Notes: generated by a model from the letters alone, not told the origin. A DNA stretch of 64,000 nucleotides from Limosilactobacillus mucosae DSM 13345 (GCF_001436025.1 NZ_AZEQ01000013.1:1-64000); one strand, 5' to 3'; positions 27,501 through 36,692 are shown, counted from the first letter of the stretch. Translations and numbers: made by a program.

Positions 27501-27746
27501 TTACAGATTGAGGGACACCTAACTTTTTGAATGAAACATTGATGAAAACAAAACCAGGCGCTGACGATGACGTTTTCAACACCAATCGTTTAAAATTGAT
27601 GAAACCGGCTTACATTACGAAACATTACGAAAATAGCGGAATTTGATATTTGCGATTAACCCACGTGTAACGTTGAACCTGTATAGTAGTCACCGTTGAT
27701 AAACAAGCAAGATAATAACAAACGAAAAAGGATGGATTTAACAAAT

Positions 27747-28394
27747 ATGAATTTTAACAAGAAAGCTATGAAGATTACCGCAGCCGTTGCTGGTGCCGTT
27801 GCATTGGGCACGGTGGGAGCAGCAACTACGGCCAACGCTGACACGACCTACACGGTACAGGCCGGCGACACGCTTTCCAGCATTTCATACAAGTTGGGTC
27901 ACAACCTGGACTTTGTTGACCAGCTTGCCCAAAACAACAACATCGCCGACAAGAACCTGATCTTTGTTGGTCAACAGCTGACGATCAAGGACGATGGTGA
28001 AGTCGTAGTCAGCGATCAAAATGGTCAACAGACTACGGTCGCCCAAGTTCAAACTCAGCCAGCTGCTCAAACGACTGCTGCTGCGCAATCAACAACGCAA
28101 TCAACAACGCAATCAACTGCCAGCCAAGCATCTGCAGGTACGCAATCAACGTATACTTCCACTGCTTCTGGTAGCGATGCCGCTGCTAAGGCTTGGATTG
28201 CTGCTCGTGAATCTGGTGGCAGCTACACCGCGCAAAACGGTCAGTACTACGGTAAGTACCAATTGAGTTCTTCTTACCTGAATGGCGACTACTCAGCTGC
28301 CAACCAAGAACGCGTGGCTGATAATTACGTTGCCAGTCGTTACGGTTCTTGGACGGCTGCTCAACAATTCTGGCAAAGCCACGGCTGGTACTAA
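27747..28394 (+). CDS. Aggregation-promoting-factor-like LysM surface protein 2
   Basis: This 215-residue paralogue of the protein at 24940 has the same plan: signal peptide ending TANADT, one LysM domain (TYTVQAGDTLSSISYKLGHNLD), a shorter Gln/Thr/Ser linker, and the Apf C-terminal domain [21 protein letters not shown]...FWQSHGWY. The last 70 codons are almost identical to the first copy. ATG at 27747 is chosen because the signal peptide then aligns with that of the first copy and AAAAGGA is at a similar distance (about 14 bases); longer in-frame starts at 27696 and 27733 are unlikely. Confidence 0.85.
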   Translation: MNFNKKAMKITAAVAGAVALGTVGAATTANADTTYTVQAGDTLSSISYKLGHNLDFVDQLAQNNNIADKNLIFVGQQLTIKDDGEVVVSDQNGQQTTVAQVQTQPAAQTTAAAQSTTQSTTQSTASQASAGTQSTYTSTASGSDAAAKAWIAARESGGSYTAQNGQYYGKYQLSSSYLNGDYSAANQERVADNYVASRYGSWTAAQQFWQSHGWY

Positions 28395-28479
28395 AATCTA
28401 GCTTGGCAATGCCAACTCATCCCTGATCATTTGATTTCCCAAAAAACGATCTCAATCAATAAACATATTTCCTTACCAA

Positions 28480-28512
28480 AAGAAGCGGCCGCATTTTGCG
28501 CGTCGCTTTTTT
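28480..28512 (+). terminator. Terminator of the second apf gene
   Basis: A GC-rich stem aagcggccgc/gcgcgtcgctt with small mismatches is followed by TTTTTTT. Confidence 0.75.
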
Positions 28513-28598
28513 TGTGGCGGGAAGGCAGCTGCCTAAACGAATTTATCGAGAGCTGGGGCTTTTAGAAGGCGCCTCAAGATATCAGCCGCCAAATGAAA

Positions 28599-28629
28599 TT
28601 GACCCAACCTTGCTTAGTTTTGGTACAAT
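28599..28629 (+). promoter_or_regulatory. Promoter of the PLD/ATPase gene
   Basis: TTGACC (28599-28604) and TACAAT (28624-28629) are 19 bp apart. A transcript start near 28636 leaves room for the ribosome-binding site GAGGGA (28650-28655) but hardly for a start at 28644. Confidence 0.5.
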
Positions 28630-28658
28630 CTAAGAAAACGATTATGAATGAGGGAACC

Positions 28659-30890
28659 ATGCTAACCATTTACGACCTAAAAAAACAAACCATGCTGACG
28701 CAGCCGGAATTCTTTGATCTGACGACGGCTTATGATACCTTAAGCGGCGTATCGTTTGTCGGCTCGTTTAAGATTATTGAACAAGAGCTGTTGCCGCGCT
28801 TTAAACAGATTAAGCTGATCTTGGGGATGGAGGATCAAAAGACGGGCCAGAACTTGAATCAGTTTTTTGATCTTTCACGGCGCACGAAAGAACTCAAGAA
28901 TGCCAGTGAGGAATTTCTGCGGCGAATCACGGATGAAACGCTGCAGCTGCATTTTACCAAGGATCATTTATTTCACAGCAAGTATTTTATCTTTGAAAAC
29001 GAGACTCAGTTTGCGATCTTTAACGGCTCGATGAATCTAACGGACAAGGCACTGCACGATAATCACGAAATGATGTGGCTGTATACCGGTGATAAAAGCG
29101 TGGCGGCCGATCAAGCCATCTATCAGGCTCACCAGCAGCTGTTTGAGCAAAACTTTAATCAGGACAGTACGGAATATCTGAGCCGTAAGCTGATCAACCA
29201 GCTGCACGACAAATCAGTTGATGAGATCGCGGCCGTCTTGACTGAGGCAACGTTTGAGCAGCTGGATAATAAGTCGATTCAAGTACATGTTAAAGATATT
29301 GAACAGGTGGTCGATGAAGCTAAGCGCGAGCAGATCAGTTACGCGGTCAAGCCAGAAGTCGTGCAGACGGTGTCGACAATCTATACCGTTAAGGGCAATC
29401 GGCGGCGCAATAAGGAACAGGCCAAAAGTACCGTCAAGCAGCTGGTCTATCGGACGTTTAAAAAGGCCCATTCTGAAGAAGCTGATGCCAGCGAGCTTTA
29501 TCCACGGCCAATGTGGTCATATCAAAGCGATCAGCTAATCGTTCAGGATCAAGCAGACGGACTGTATCATCCATTGACGATCACGGATGATTTGGTAACC
29601 AGAGCTGATGTGGAGAACTTTGTCAAAATCATCAAGAGTTTTCGCTATAACAAAATCAAGGATGAAAGTCAGCAGGCACTCTCGGCGTTTGTCTATTTGA
29701 TGACGGCGCCTTTGATTTGGAAGATTCGCGCGCTTTACCGGGATTCCAATTTCTCCAAGAGTCCGGATCAGGTGCCAGTCTCCATGGTTCTGATTGGCCG
29801 CGGGACGACGGGGAAGACTCTGCTGGTGCGCGACTATTTCAAGCCGTTTATTGGGGACGATTCGCCAAGCGTTCAGTATGTCCAGATCAATCAAGGCAAT
29901 GGCGCGCATACCAACCGTGCTGTTGAGTTTTTGGGCAGCTACCTGCAGTCGAAGCGGTTCGTCTCACCGATGATCATTGACGAGTTAAATGAAAACTTTC
30001 TGCATAGCAAGGTGGCAACCAACGCCATCAAGCAGTGGTCCAACACGCTGACTGACATTCACAACGTTAACGTATTTGCCATGAACCATAATGCTGGTGA
30101 TCGAACCATCAACAACCTGGAAGAAATCACCAAGCGGGTCTACTATCTTTCGTTTGAGGCGGGCTGGAAAGATCCCAAGCAGCAGCGCTATGACTACAAC
30201 ATTTTGGTCAACAGCGTCAATGACCATATCTATCGCTGGATGACCTGGCATTTGAACGAACGACTCAACGATCTGACTGGTCAGGAAGAAGAACGCTTGG
30301 TACAGGACTATCTGTATCTGACCAAAGAACTGTTAAACGAGCTGCTGACTCGGTTCGGACTGGCTGATGAATTGGCCGATCTCATCTGGCAAAACTATGA
30401 CTACAAGGTTGATCGCAATCGTCTGACTTGGAAAATGCTGATCAAGGATGACAACTTTGAGCATGTCGCGTTTACTGAAGGGGATGACCAGCGATTCAGC
30501 GTTTCTAAGGCAATTTTCAACAACCTCAAGGGCAGCACCTATGAAAACATCAATCAAACGCTGGACAACTACTATAATATGTTTCCGCGCGAATCAGGCG
30601 TAGCGCTTGATCAATACGACAACGGCATGGTCTTAGACATCGACCGCTTTGACCATTTTGTCGGCGAGCCGCTGATCAGACGCTACTATGAGCAGCTGCA
30701 TCAAAAAGAAAATCAGCAGGATCAACTTACTCAGCTGCTTAAAGCTCAAGCCCAGCAGTCTGCTAAACAAGCTGCCCGCCAAGAAAAACATGATGAGATG
30801 ATGCTAAAAGCAATGGAGCAGCTGGCAGCCAAGAAACAACAGCCTAAGCACCGTGGCATCTGGTCGCGCTGGTTTAAGGGCGATGACTGA
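28659..30890 (+). CDS. PLD-family nuclease-like domain fused to a P-loop ATPase, function unknown
   Basis: I do not recognise a named family. The 743-residue protein has an N-terminal phospholipase-D-like domain (about residues 1-170) with one active-site set: His106 and Lys108 in FHSKYFIF, then NGSMN at 122-126; PLD enzymes with one such set work as dimers. Residues about 180-320 are charged and helical. A P-loop ATPase-like region follows with GRGTTGKT (Lys386) as Walker A and MIIDELNE (Asp441) as Walker B. The C-terminus (about 690-743) is Gln/Lys-rich, likely coiled coil, ending in a basic patch. ATG at 28659 is chosen for GAGGGA upstream. It is monocistronic. Nuclease-ATPase fusions often act in DNA repair or phage defence, but this is inference. 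Confidence 0.7.
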   Translation: MLTIYDLKKQTMLTQPEFFDLTTAYDTLSGVSFVGSFKIIEQELLPRFKQIKLILGMEDQKTGQNLNQFFDLSRRTKELKNASEEFLRRITDETLQLHFTKDHLFHSKYFIFENETQFAIFNGSMNLTDKALHDNHEMMWLYTGDKSVAADQAIYQAHQQLFEQNFNQDSTEYLSRKLINQLHDKSVDEIAAVLTEATFEQLDNKSIQVHVKDIEQVVDEAKREQISYAVKPEVVQTVSTIYTVKGNRRRNKEQAKSTVKQLVYRTFKKAHSEEADASELYPRPMWSYQSDQLIVQDQADGLYHPLTITDDLVTRADVENFVKIIKSFRYNKIKDESQQALSAFVYLMTAPLIWKIRALYRDSNFSKSPDQVPVSMVLIGRGTTGKTLLVRDYFKPFIGDDSPSVQYVQINQGNGAHTNRAVEFLGSYLQSKRFVSPMIIDELNENFLHSKVATNAIKQWSNTLTDIHNVNVFAMNHNAGDRTINNLEEITKRVYYLSFEAGWKDPKQQRYDYNILVNSVNDHIYRWMTWHLNERLNDLTGQEEERLVQDYLYLTKELLNELLTRFGLADELADLIWQNYDYKVDRNRLTWKMLIKDDNFEHVAFTEGDDQRFSVSKAIFNNLKGSTYENINQTLDNYYNMFPRESGVALDQYDNGMVLDIDRFDHFVGEPLIRRYYEQLHQKENQQDQLTQLLKAQAQQSAKQAARQEKHDEMMLKAMEQLAAKKQQPKHRGIWSRWFKGDD

Positions 30891-30971
30891 TTAAGAAACG
30901 TGCCGGTGATTGATGCGAGCAGGCATTGTTTTTGATCAGGCTTAAATATTGGTTAACAAGGAAGGATCAAA

Positions 30972-31781
30972 ATGATAAAACTAATCGCGGTTGATATTGA
31001 TGGTACGCTGCTTGATGATCAAGGCCAAATTCTGCCGGCGACGATTCAAGCTGTTCAACAGGCAGCTGCAGCCGGGCAAAAAATCGTGCTGTGTACTGGC
31101 CGGCCGCTTTGTGGCGTGACGGATTATCTTAAGCAGCTCGGACTTTGGCAGCATGCGGATCAGTACGTAATCAGCTATAATGGCTCGCTGATTCAGACGA
31201 CGACCCAAGAAACGTTGATGAGTCACCAGCTGCAGTTTAGCGACTATCTTGATCTGCTGGAATTTGCTCACCAAAATCAAGCCGCGTTCAGTCTGTTGAC
31301 GCCTGTCTGTATGTACGTCACGCCTGGCGATCAAAATAGCGTCATCTTAAAAGAGGCGGCGACGGTTAAGATTAAGCTGCAGACGCGTACGCTGGCAGAA
31401 ATGCGTGCTTTGCCAAATCTAATACCAGTCAAGGGCATGATCTTGGATGAACCGGCCAAGCTGGATTACCTGCAAACTGTCATGCCAAAAGCCTTTAAGC
31501 AGCGCTTTACGGTCCTGCGCAGTCAAAAAGACCACCTGGAGTTCACGCATCCTTTAGCCAGTAAGGAATCCGCGCTGAGACAGCTGACCGGTCTGCTGAA
31601 GATTGAGCCGGCTGCAACTATGGCAATTGGTGATGAGCAAAATGATCTGGGAATGATAAAAGCAGCTGGAATTGGCGTGGCGATGGGCAACGCGGTTTCA
31701 CAGCTGCGGGCGATTGCTGATCAGGTTACGGCCGACAACAATCATAATGGGGTTGGCGAGGCAATCTTGAAATGGCGTTAA
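30972..31781 (+). CDS. Cof-type HAD-IIB family phosphatase
   Basis: The 269-residue protein belongs to the Cof/YidA group of HAD hydrolases, which dephosphorylate sugar phosphates and related metabolites. Motif I is VDIDGTLLDD (nucleophile Asp8), motif II lies in VLCTGRP, and motif IV is AIGDEQNDLGMI near residue 220, with a C2b cap between. GGAAGGA is 5 bases before the ATG. It starts 82 bp after the PLD/ATPase gene in the same direction and could share its transcript. Substrate is not predictable from sequence. Confidence 0.9.
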   Translation: MIKLIAVDIDGTLLDDQGQILPATIQAVQQAAAAGQKIVLCTGRPLCGVTDYLKQLGLWQHADQYVISYNGSLIQTTTQETLMSHQLQFSDYLDLLEFAHQNQAAFSLLTPVCMYVTPGDQNSVILKEAATVKIKLQTRTLAEMRALPNLIPVKGMILDEPAKLDYLQTVMPKAFKQRFTVLRSQKDHLEFTHPLASKESALRQLTGLLKIEPAATMAIGDEQNDLGMIKAAGIGVAMGNAVSQLRAIADQVTADNNHNGVGEAILKWR

Positions 31782-32135
31782 AGGCGGTCGAGCCGCTTGA
31801 TAAGTCATATCACCGGCAGCGACATTTGATCGTGAACGGCACCAGCTTAGTTGATTGTCAACCGCGGATCCCAGTGGCTGTCCAAGGTAAGGCTGATCAG
31901 CGAAAAAAAACTGGCGGCTGATTATTAGCGTTCTGACAAGTCGGTGAAAATAAGACCGTAAAAAATCTGAAAATGGGTTTGATCTAGATGGATCGGATCC
32001 ATTTTATTTTTTGCATACTACGGTATATTTTTAGAATATTATACAATTTTCTAAAGGGAGAAGCTCATAGTCAGTTAGTTAAACTTGTTTATTTATTAAA
32101 ATAATATTCTCTTTAAAAGCGCTTAAATGGGTATT
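31782..32135. other. Non-coding stretch between the HAD gene and arg control region
   Basis: No gene is visible. A hairpin aaaatgg/ccatttt with an inner gatc pairing (31970-32005) followed by TATTTTTT can end the upstream transcript; the remainder is AT-rich. Confidence 0.5.
31970..32012 (+). terminator. Probable terminator upstream of the arg operon
   Basis: AAAATGG pairs with CCATTTT around a loop with secondary GATC pairing, followed by a T-rich tail. Confidence 0.6.
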
Positions 32136-32209
32136 TGATAATTATTATTCAAGGAATATAAGAAAATAGCCAATAAAAGGTTGTCGAATTCTAATTCATG
32201 GGTTATATT
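32136..32209 (+). promoter_or_regulatory. arg operon promoter overlapped by ARG boxes
   Basis: The -35 TTGTCG (32181-32186) and -10 TATATT (32204-32209) are 17 bp apart. The sequence cGAATtctaATTCA (32185-32198) matches the ArgR box TGAATwwwwATTCA at all but one or two positions and covers the -35 edge and spacer. A second AT-rich match, TGATAATTATTATTCA, lies at 32136-32151. ArgR with arginine would block polymerase here. Confidence 0.65.
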
Positions 32210-32265
32210 ATCACCAATGATTTTATTAATTTTTTATGCAATCACGAACAAGGAGGTCACAGATT

Positions 32266-33294
32266 ATGAACGCAGCCATCATCGGGGTGACTGGTTATAG
32301 CGGCACGGTCTTGTACCAGCTGCTCAATCAGCATCCAGCGGTTGAAAACATTCACCTGTATGGTCATCAAGATACTGCCGCACCGCGCTTTTTAAATGAT
32401 GAAGTAGAGGCTTTCTGTGACCGACGAATCATGATTGAGCCTTATGATGTCCGAAAAATTATGGCCGAAAATGACGTTGTGTTTTTCGCCACGCCGGCGG
32501 GAGTCACTGCCAAATTGGCTCAGCCTTATTTAGACGCCGATTTTCCCGTAATCGATCTTTCCGGCGACATGCGCTTAAAGGATCCCAAAGAGTATGCCAA
32601 GTGGTACCACAAAGATCCGGCTCCAGCTGATCAATTGGCAAAAGCGCAATATGGCCTGGCTGAATTCAATCCCGTGCATGCCGGCTATGTTGCCAATCCC
32701 GGCTGTTACGCGACGGCCACGCTGTTAGGACTGGCGCCGCTGGTCAAAAAACATTTGATCGACCTGGACTCGATTATCGTTGATGCCAAGTCGGGACTTT
32801 CCGGCGCGGGCAAGAAACTGACGACCAGCTCGCATTTTGCCTGGATCAACGAAAACTCGCAGCCTTACAAGGTCAATCAGCACCAGCACATCCCAGAGAT
32901 TCTGCAGCAGCTGCAACAGTGGGATGCAAGCGTTAAAGCTCTGCAGTTTACGACGACGCTGATTCCAGTGACGCGCGGCATTATGGCTTCGATTTATGCC
33001 AAGCCATTGCCGGGCGTTGATGAAGAAAAACTGACCGCGGCCTTTGAGGAATGCTACGGCAAGCGACGATTTGTCCGCTTGATTAAAAACGGCTGGCCAA
33101 GCATCAAAGAAGTCAGTCATTCGAATTTCTGCGACCTGGGCTGGGCACTGGATCCTAATAGTCACACGATCCTGGTCGTTTCCGTAATTGATAATCTGAT
33201 GAAAGGGGCTGCGGGACAAGCAGTCCAAAATCTGAACCATATGTTTGAACTGGACGAGACGCTGGGATTGCCAATGATTCCCAGCTGGCCATAA
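32266..33294 (+). CDS. argC: N-acetyl-gamma-glutamyl-phosphate reductase
   Basis: ArgC reduces N-acetylglutamyl phosphate to the semialdehyde with NADPH, third step of arginine synthesis. The 342-residue protein has the nucleotide-binding IIGVTGYSGT at the N-terminus and the catalytic Cys in NPGCYAT near residue 150; the HQHIPEI segment is conserved. ATG at 32266 has AGGAGG 9 bases upstream; an in-frame start 10 codons earlier lacks one. First gene of argCJBD. Confidence 0.95.
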   Translation: MNAAIIGVTGYSGTVLYQLLNQHPAVENIHLYGHQDTAAPRFLNDEVEAFCDRRIMIEPYDVRKIMAENDVVFFATPAGVTAKLAQPYLDADFPVIDLSGDMRLKDPKEYAKWYHKDPAPADQLAKAQYGLAEFNPVHAGYVANPGCYATATLLGLAPLVKKHLIDLDSIIVDAKSGLSGAGKKLTTSSHFAWINENSQPYKVNQHQHIPEILQQLQQWDASVKALQFTTTLIPVTRGIMASIYAKPLPGVDEEKLTAAFEECYGKRRFVRLIKNGWPSIKEVSHSNFCDLGWALDPNSHTILVVSVIDNLMKGAAGQAVQNLNHMFELDETLGLPMIPSWP

Positions 33295-33312
33295 TGAAAG
33301 GATGTCTTTAAT

Positions 33313-34539
33313 ATGATGGAACCGCAAACTACGCCAAACGTTGCTTCAATTGTCGAAACTGCCTTTACCTGGCCTAAGGGGTTTTACAGTGATGGGCTGC
33401 ATGCAGGACTCAAGGCTGAAAAACCAGATCTGGGTTGGCTGTTTTCCAAAGTACCAGCCAGTGCCGCGGGGGTTTATACGACCAACCAGTTCTGTGCGGC
33501 GCCAACTGCCTTGACCAAAGAAACGATCAATCATGATCATCAGCTGCAGGGAATCATCGTTAACAGTGCGATTGCCAATTCCTGCACGGGTCCCCAAGGT
33601 AAGCTGGATGCTCTAAAAGAACAGGCACTGATGGCTAAAAAGCTGGGCGTCAGCCAAAACTTGATCGGGGTGGCCTCAACTGGGGTAATCGGCGAAATGC
33701 TGCCAATGGACAAGATCAAGGCGGGGATTGCCAAGCTGAAGCAAACCAAGTCGGCTAAAGTTACCGAAGCCGTCTTGACCACGGATACTCATACCAAGAC
33801 GATTGCCGTTAAGTTTGAAATCGCGGGTCATCAATGCACGATGGCAGGTTTTTGCAAGGGCTCAGGAATGATTCACCCAAAGATGGCCACCATGCTGGGC
33901 TTTGTGACGACCGATGCCAAAATCAGCGGGGCCTGCCTGCAGGATCTGTTAAGCGAGGAGGTTGACACGACTTTCAATCAGATTACGGTTGATGGCGATA
34001 ACTCTACCAATGATATGGTCGTTACCATGGCAAATGGGCTGGCAATGGCGGATGAGGAATCATTGACGCCAGACCACCCCGATTATCCAGTCTTTGCCCA
34101 GGCCTACCATCAAGTGCTGAGCGCGCTGGCCAAAGAGATTGCCCGTGATGGCGAGGGGGCAACTAAACTGGTTGAAGCCAACGTCAAGGGCGCGGCCAAT
34201 GATCTGGATGCTCAGCACGTCGCTAAGGCAATCGTAGGCTCCAATCTGGTCAAGGCCGCCTTGTTTGGCCAGGATGCCAACTGGGGCCGGATCATGGGAG
34301 CGATTGGCGCAACGGATGCTGATTTGGACGTTAATCGCGTTGATATCAAGCTTAATGGCATCAACATCGTCTTGAGCAGTCATGGCGTTGACTATGACGA
34401 ATGGCTGCTGCGGCAGAAACTGGCTGAGGATCAGATCAAAATCGATGTCGATCTGCATCATGGCTTTGGCAAGGGACAGGCATGGGGATGCGATCTGACT
34501 TATAAATACGTGCAGATCAATGCCTCGTACCGGAGCTAG
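33313..34539 (+). CDS. argJ: Glutamate N-acetyltransferase / amino-acid acetyltransferase
   Basis: ArgJ recycles the acetyl group from N-acetylornithine to glutamate; in many bacteria it also acetylates glutamate from acetyl-CoA. The 408-residue precursor cleaves itself at a conserved Thr, visible in HPKMATMLGF near residue 195, giving alpha and beta chains. KGSGMIHP before it and the C-terminal WGCDLTYKYVQINASYRS are typical. It starts 18 bp after argC with AAAGGA upstream. Presence of argJ rather than argA/argE shows the cyclic pathway. Confidence 0.95.
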   Translation: MMEPQTTPNVASIVETAFTWPKGFYSDGLHAGLKAEKPDLGWLFSKVPASAAGVYTTNQFCAAPTALTKETINHDHQLQGIIVNSAIANSCTGPQGKLDALKEQALMAKKLGVSQNLIGVASTGVIGEMLPMDKIKAGIAKLKQTKSAKVTEAVLTTDTHTKTIAVKFEIAGHQCTMAGFCKGSGMIHPKMATMLGFVTTDAKISGACLQDLLSEEVDTTFNQITVDGDNSTNDMVVTMANGLAMADEESLTPDHPDYPVFAQAYHQVLSALAKEIARDGEGATKLVEANVKGAANDLDAQHVAKAIVGSNLVKAALFGQDANWGRIMGAIGATDADLDVNRVDIKLNGINIVLSSHGVDYDEWLLRQKLAEDQIKIDVDLHHGFGKGQAWGCDLTYKYVQINASYRS

Positions 34540-34548
34540 GAGGCATTC

Positions 34549-35286
34549 ATGAAGGATCTGATTATTATTAAAATCGGTGGTCAAGCCATCAGCGAGCTAA
34601 CGGATGATTTTTTCGAACAGCTGGCAGTCTGGCGCACGCAGGGTAAAAAAATCCTGCTGCTGCATGGCGGCGGTCCATTGATTACCAAGCTTTGCCAACA
34701 GCTGCAGGTGCCGGTCGTTAAAAAAGATGGCGTGCGGGTAACCGATGCACAGACGCTGGCATTGACCAAACTGGTGCTGTTGGGGCAGGCTCAGCCATTA
34801 CTGCTGCAGAAACTCAGCGATCATCAGCTGCCAGTCGTTGGTTTGAACGCGGCAGACAATCAGATGCTGGTGGGCAAGTATTTGGATCAAAGCGTCTACG
34901 GCGAAGTGGGCACCGTCGTCAGCGTTAATCAAGATAAGCTTTTGCCGCTGTTGGACAGCTATATCGGCGTTTTGGCACCATTAGCGATGACACCGGCTGG
35001 CAATTGGCTTAATGTCAATGCCGATCAGGCCGCGGCTGACGTAGCCAGTCTATTGGGTGCTAAAAAGCTTTATCTGATGACGGATGTAGCCGGCGTTTTG
35101 AATCAGCACCATTTGATACCGCGCTTAACGAAGCTGGTTTCACAAAAACTGGTCGCTGAAAAAATCATCAGTAGCGGAATGCAGCCAAAGATCAAAGCTG
35201 CCTTTGCTGCCTGTACCGCGGGAGTTGAGCAGGTAGCCATCACCAATTGTCTGCAAAATCCCGGCACGATTATTACCAAGGAGTGA
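34549..35286 (+). CDS. argB: Acetylglutamate kinase
   Basis: ArgB phosphorylates N-acetylglutamate, second step of the pathway. The 245-residue amino-acid-kinase-fold protein has IIIKIGGQAI for ATP phosphate binding, LLHGGGPLI near residue 40, and LNVNADQAAADVASLL followed by LYLMTDVAGVL. Length matches arginine-insensitive short ArgB proteins (about 250 residues) lacking the N-terminal helix used for hexamer formation and arginine inhibition. AGGAGG precedes the ATG, 9 bp after argJ. Confidence 0.95.
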   Translation: MKDLIIIKIGGQAISELTDDFFEQLAVWRTQGKKILLLHGGGPLITKLCQQLQVPVVKKDGVRVTDAQTLALTKLVLLGQAQPLLLQKLSDHQLPVVGLNAADNQMLVGKYLDQSVYGEVGTVVSVNQDKLLPLLDSYIGVLAPLAMTPAGNWLNVNADQAAADVASLLGAKKLYLMTDVAGVLNQHHLIPRLTKLVSQKLVAEKIISSGMQPKIKAAFAACTAGVEQVAITNCLQNPGTIITKE

Positions 35287-35290
35287 TTCA

Positions 35291-36451
35291 ATGAGCCATT
35301 TATTTCCAACCTATACTCGTTTCCCATTTGAAATCGTAAAAGGCATCGGAGCCCATCTATTTGATGAACAGGGCAATGAATACCTCGACTTGACCAGTGG
35401 CATCGGTGTCTGCGGCCTAGGCTACAACGTCAAGGCACTCAATGACGCCGTTGAACATCAGCTGCATCAAGTTTGGCACACATCCAATCTGTATGAGAGC
35501 TCGCTGCAGGAAAGCGTGGCGGCACAGCTGGGCGTTCATCAAGACATGCTGGTCAGTTTTTCCAATTCCGGTACCGAGGCCAATGAAGCGGCATTGAAAC
35601 TGGCGCGCAAGGCAACGGGCCGGCTTGATTTCCTGGCATTTGATCACTCGTTTCATGGACGTTCGGCTGGCTCGCTGACGGTAACGGGCAACGAGGGCAT
35701 CAAGGAAGGCTTTCTTCCCTTGGTTCCCGGCGCGCGGTTTGCCAAGTACAATGACTTCGCGGCCATCGATGAGATCAAGCCGGATCTGGCTGGGGTAATC
35801 CTAGAAGTCGTACAGGGCGAAGGCGGCGTGATTGCTGGTGATGCCAAGTGGCTAAAGGCCGTTCAAGACAAATGTCACGAGGTTGGCGCGCTGCTTTTGA
35901 TCGATGAGGTGCAGACTGGGATGGGCAGAACCGGCTCGCTGTTTGCTTTTGAACAGTTTGGCCTGGATCCAGACATCTATACGGTTGCTAAGGGGCTGGC
36001 CAATGGGATTCCGGTTGGCGCGATGATCGGCAAAAAGGAGCTTGGTCAATACTTTGGTCCCGGCAGCCACGGTTCGACGTTTGCGGGCAATCCGCTGGCA
36101 ATGGCGGCCGCTCAGCAGGTATTAAAGACGCTGGATCAAGAATTTTTGAGCGCGGTTCAGCAAAAAGCCGCGGCAATGCATCAAGCTATGGAAAAAGAGC
36201 TGCTGCCAATGGATATGGTTGATTCAATCAGTGGCCTGGGTTTGATGATCGGCATTCATCTTAATCAAGCCGTTTCCGTGGGTCAGGTCTTGGCTCAGCT
36301 CCATTCTCAGCATGTTCTGGCACTTTCGGCTCGTGACAATACGCTGCGTCTTTTGCCACCATTGATTGCCAGTCAAGACGAGCTGCTGGCTGGTGTCGAT
36401 GAGATCAAAAAAGCGCTGAATGCAGTTGAATCGGCGACCGCTACCGCATAA
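35291..36451 (+). CDS. argD: Acetylornithine aminotransferase
   Basis: ArgD, a class III PLP aminotransferase, converts N-acetylglutamate semialdehyde to N-acetylornithine. The 386-residue protein has SNSGTEANEAALK for cofactor phosphate binding, LLIDEVQTGMGRTG with the PLP-contacting Asp, and the Schiff-base Lys in TVAKGLANG near residue 235; the STFAGNPLA loop is also present. It begins 4 bp after argB. argF, argG and argH are not in this window. A terminator closes the operon. Confidence 0.95.
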   Translation: MSHLFPTYTRFPFEIVKGIGAHLFDEQGNEYLDLTSGIGVCGLGYNVKALNDAVEHQLHQVWHTSNLYESSLQESVAAQLGVHQDMLVSFSNSGTEANEAALKLARKATGRLDFLAFDHSFHGRSAGSLTVTGNEGIKEGFLPLVPGARFAKYNDFAAIDEIKPDLAGVILEVVQGEGGVIAGDAKWLKAVQDKCHEVGALLLIDEVQTGMGRTGSLFAFEQFGLDPDIYTVAKGLANGIPVGAMIGKKELGQYFGPGSHGSTFAGNPLAMAAAQQVLKTLDQEFLSAVQQKAAAMHQAMEKELLPMDMVDSISGLGLMIGIHLNQAVSVGQVLAQLHSQHVLALSARDNTLRLLPPLIASQDELLAGVDEIKKALNAVESATATA

Positions 36452-36454
36452 ATA

Positions 36455-36490
36455 AAATCCGTCAATCCCAAACTGGTTTGACGGATTTTT
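36455..36490 (+). terminator. Terminator of the arg operon
   Basis: A perfect 11-bp stem aaatccgtcaa/ttgacggattt with a short loop is followed by TTTTT. Confidence 0.92.
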
Positions 36491-36675
36491 GGTGTCGTGG
36501 CCAACTCAATCTGCCGGCCTGGTCTGGTGACAGATAACGGCGTTTTTTCGAATGATACTGACTTATCAAATGAAAGAAAAATCATATAATACAAAAATAT
36601 TTTATTTGACAAGACGTTTAAACGTGATTGTTCCAACGATGAAAGCCCTTACTAGAGTAGGAGTTCAATCGTTAA
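36491..36675. other. hsp20 upstream region
   Basis: This AT-rich stretch contains the 12-bp palindrome acgtttaaacgt (36613-36624) right after a TTGACA (36606-36611), and an imperfect hairpin aacgatgaa...ttcaatcgtt (36637-36675) next to the CtsR site. No gene is seen. Confidence 0.45.
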
Positions 36676-36692
36676 GGTCAGCAAAGGTCAAA
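36676..36692 (+). promoter_or_regulatory. CtsR operator upstream of hsp20
   Basis: GGTCAgcaaaGGTCAAA matches the CtsR heptad direct repeat GGTCAAA-NNN-GGTCAAA with two changes. CtsR represses clp and small heat-shock genes in Firmicutes, so heat-inducible control of hsp20 is expected. Confidence 0.65.

Larger units (their letters stand above)
26713..27746. other. 1-kb non-coding tract between the thioesterase and second apf gene
   Basis: No intact gene is visible. The tract holds two palindromes with a shared TACCTACT core (26918-27020), a terminator-like hairpin (27452-27500) and the apf-type promoter (27682). On the minus strand, 27405-27315 reads as a short uninterrupted peptide starting AADIVLVKRRN, which could be a gene remnant, but it is too short to assign. 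Confidence 0.5.
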
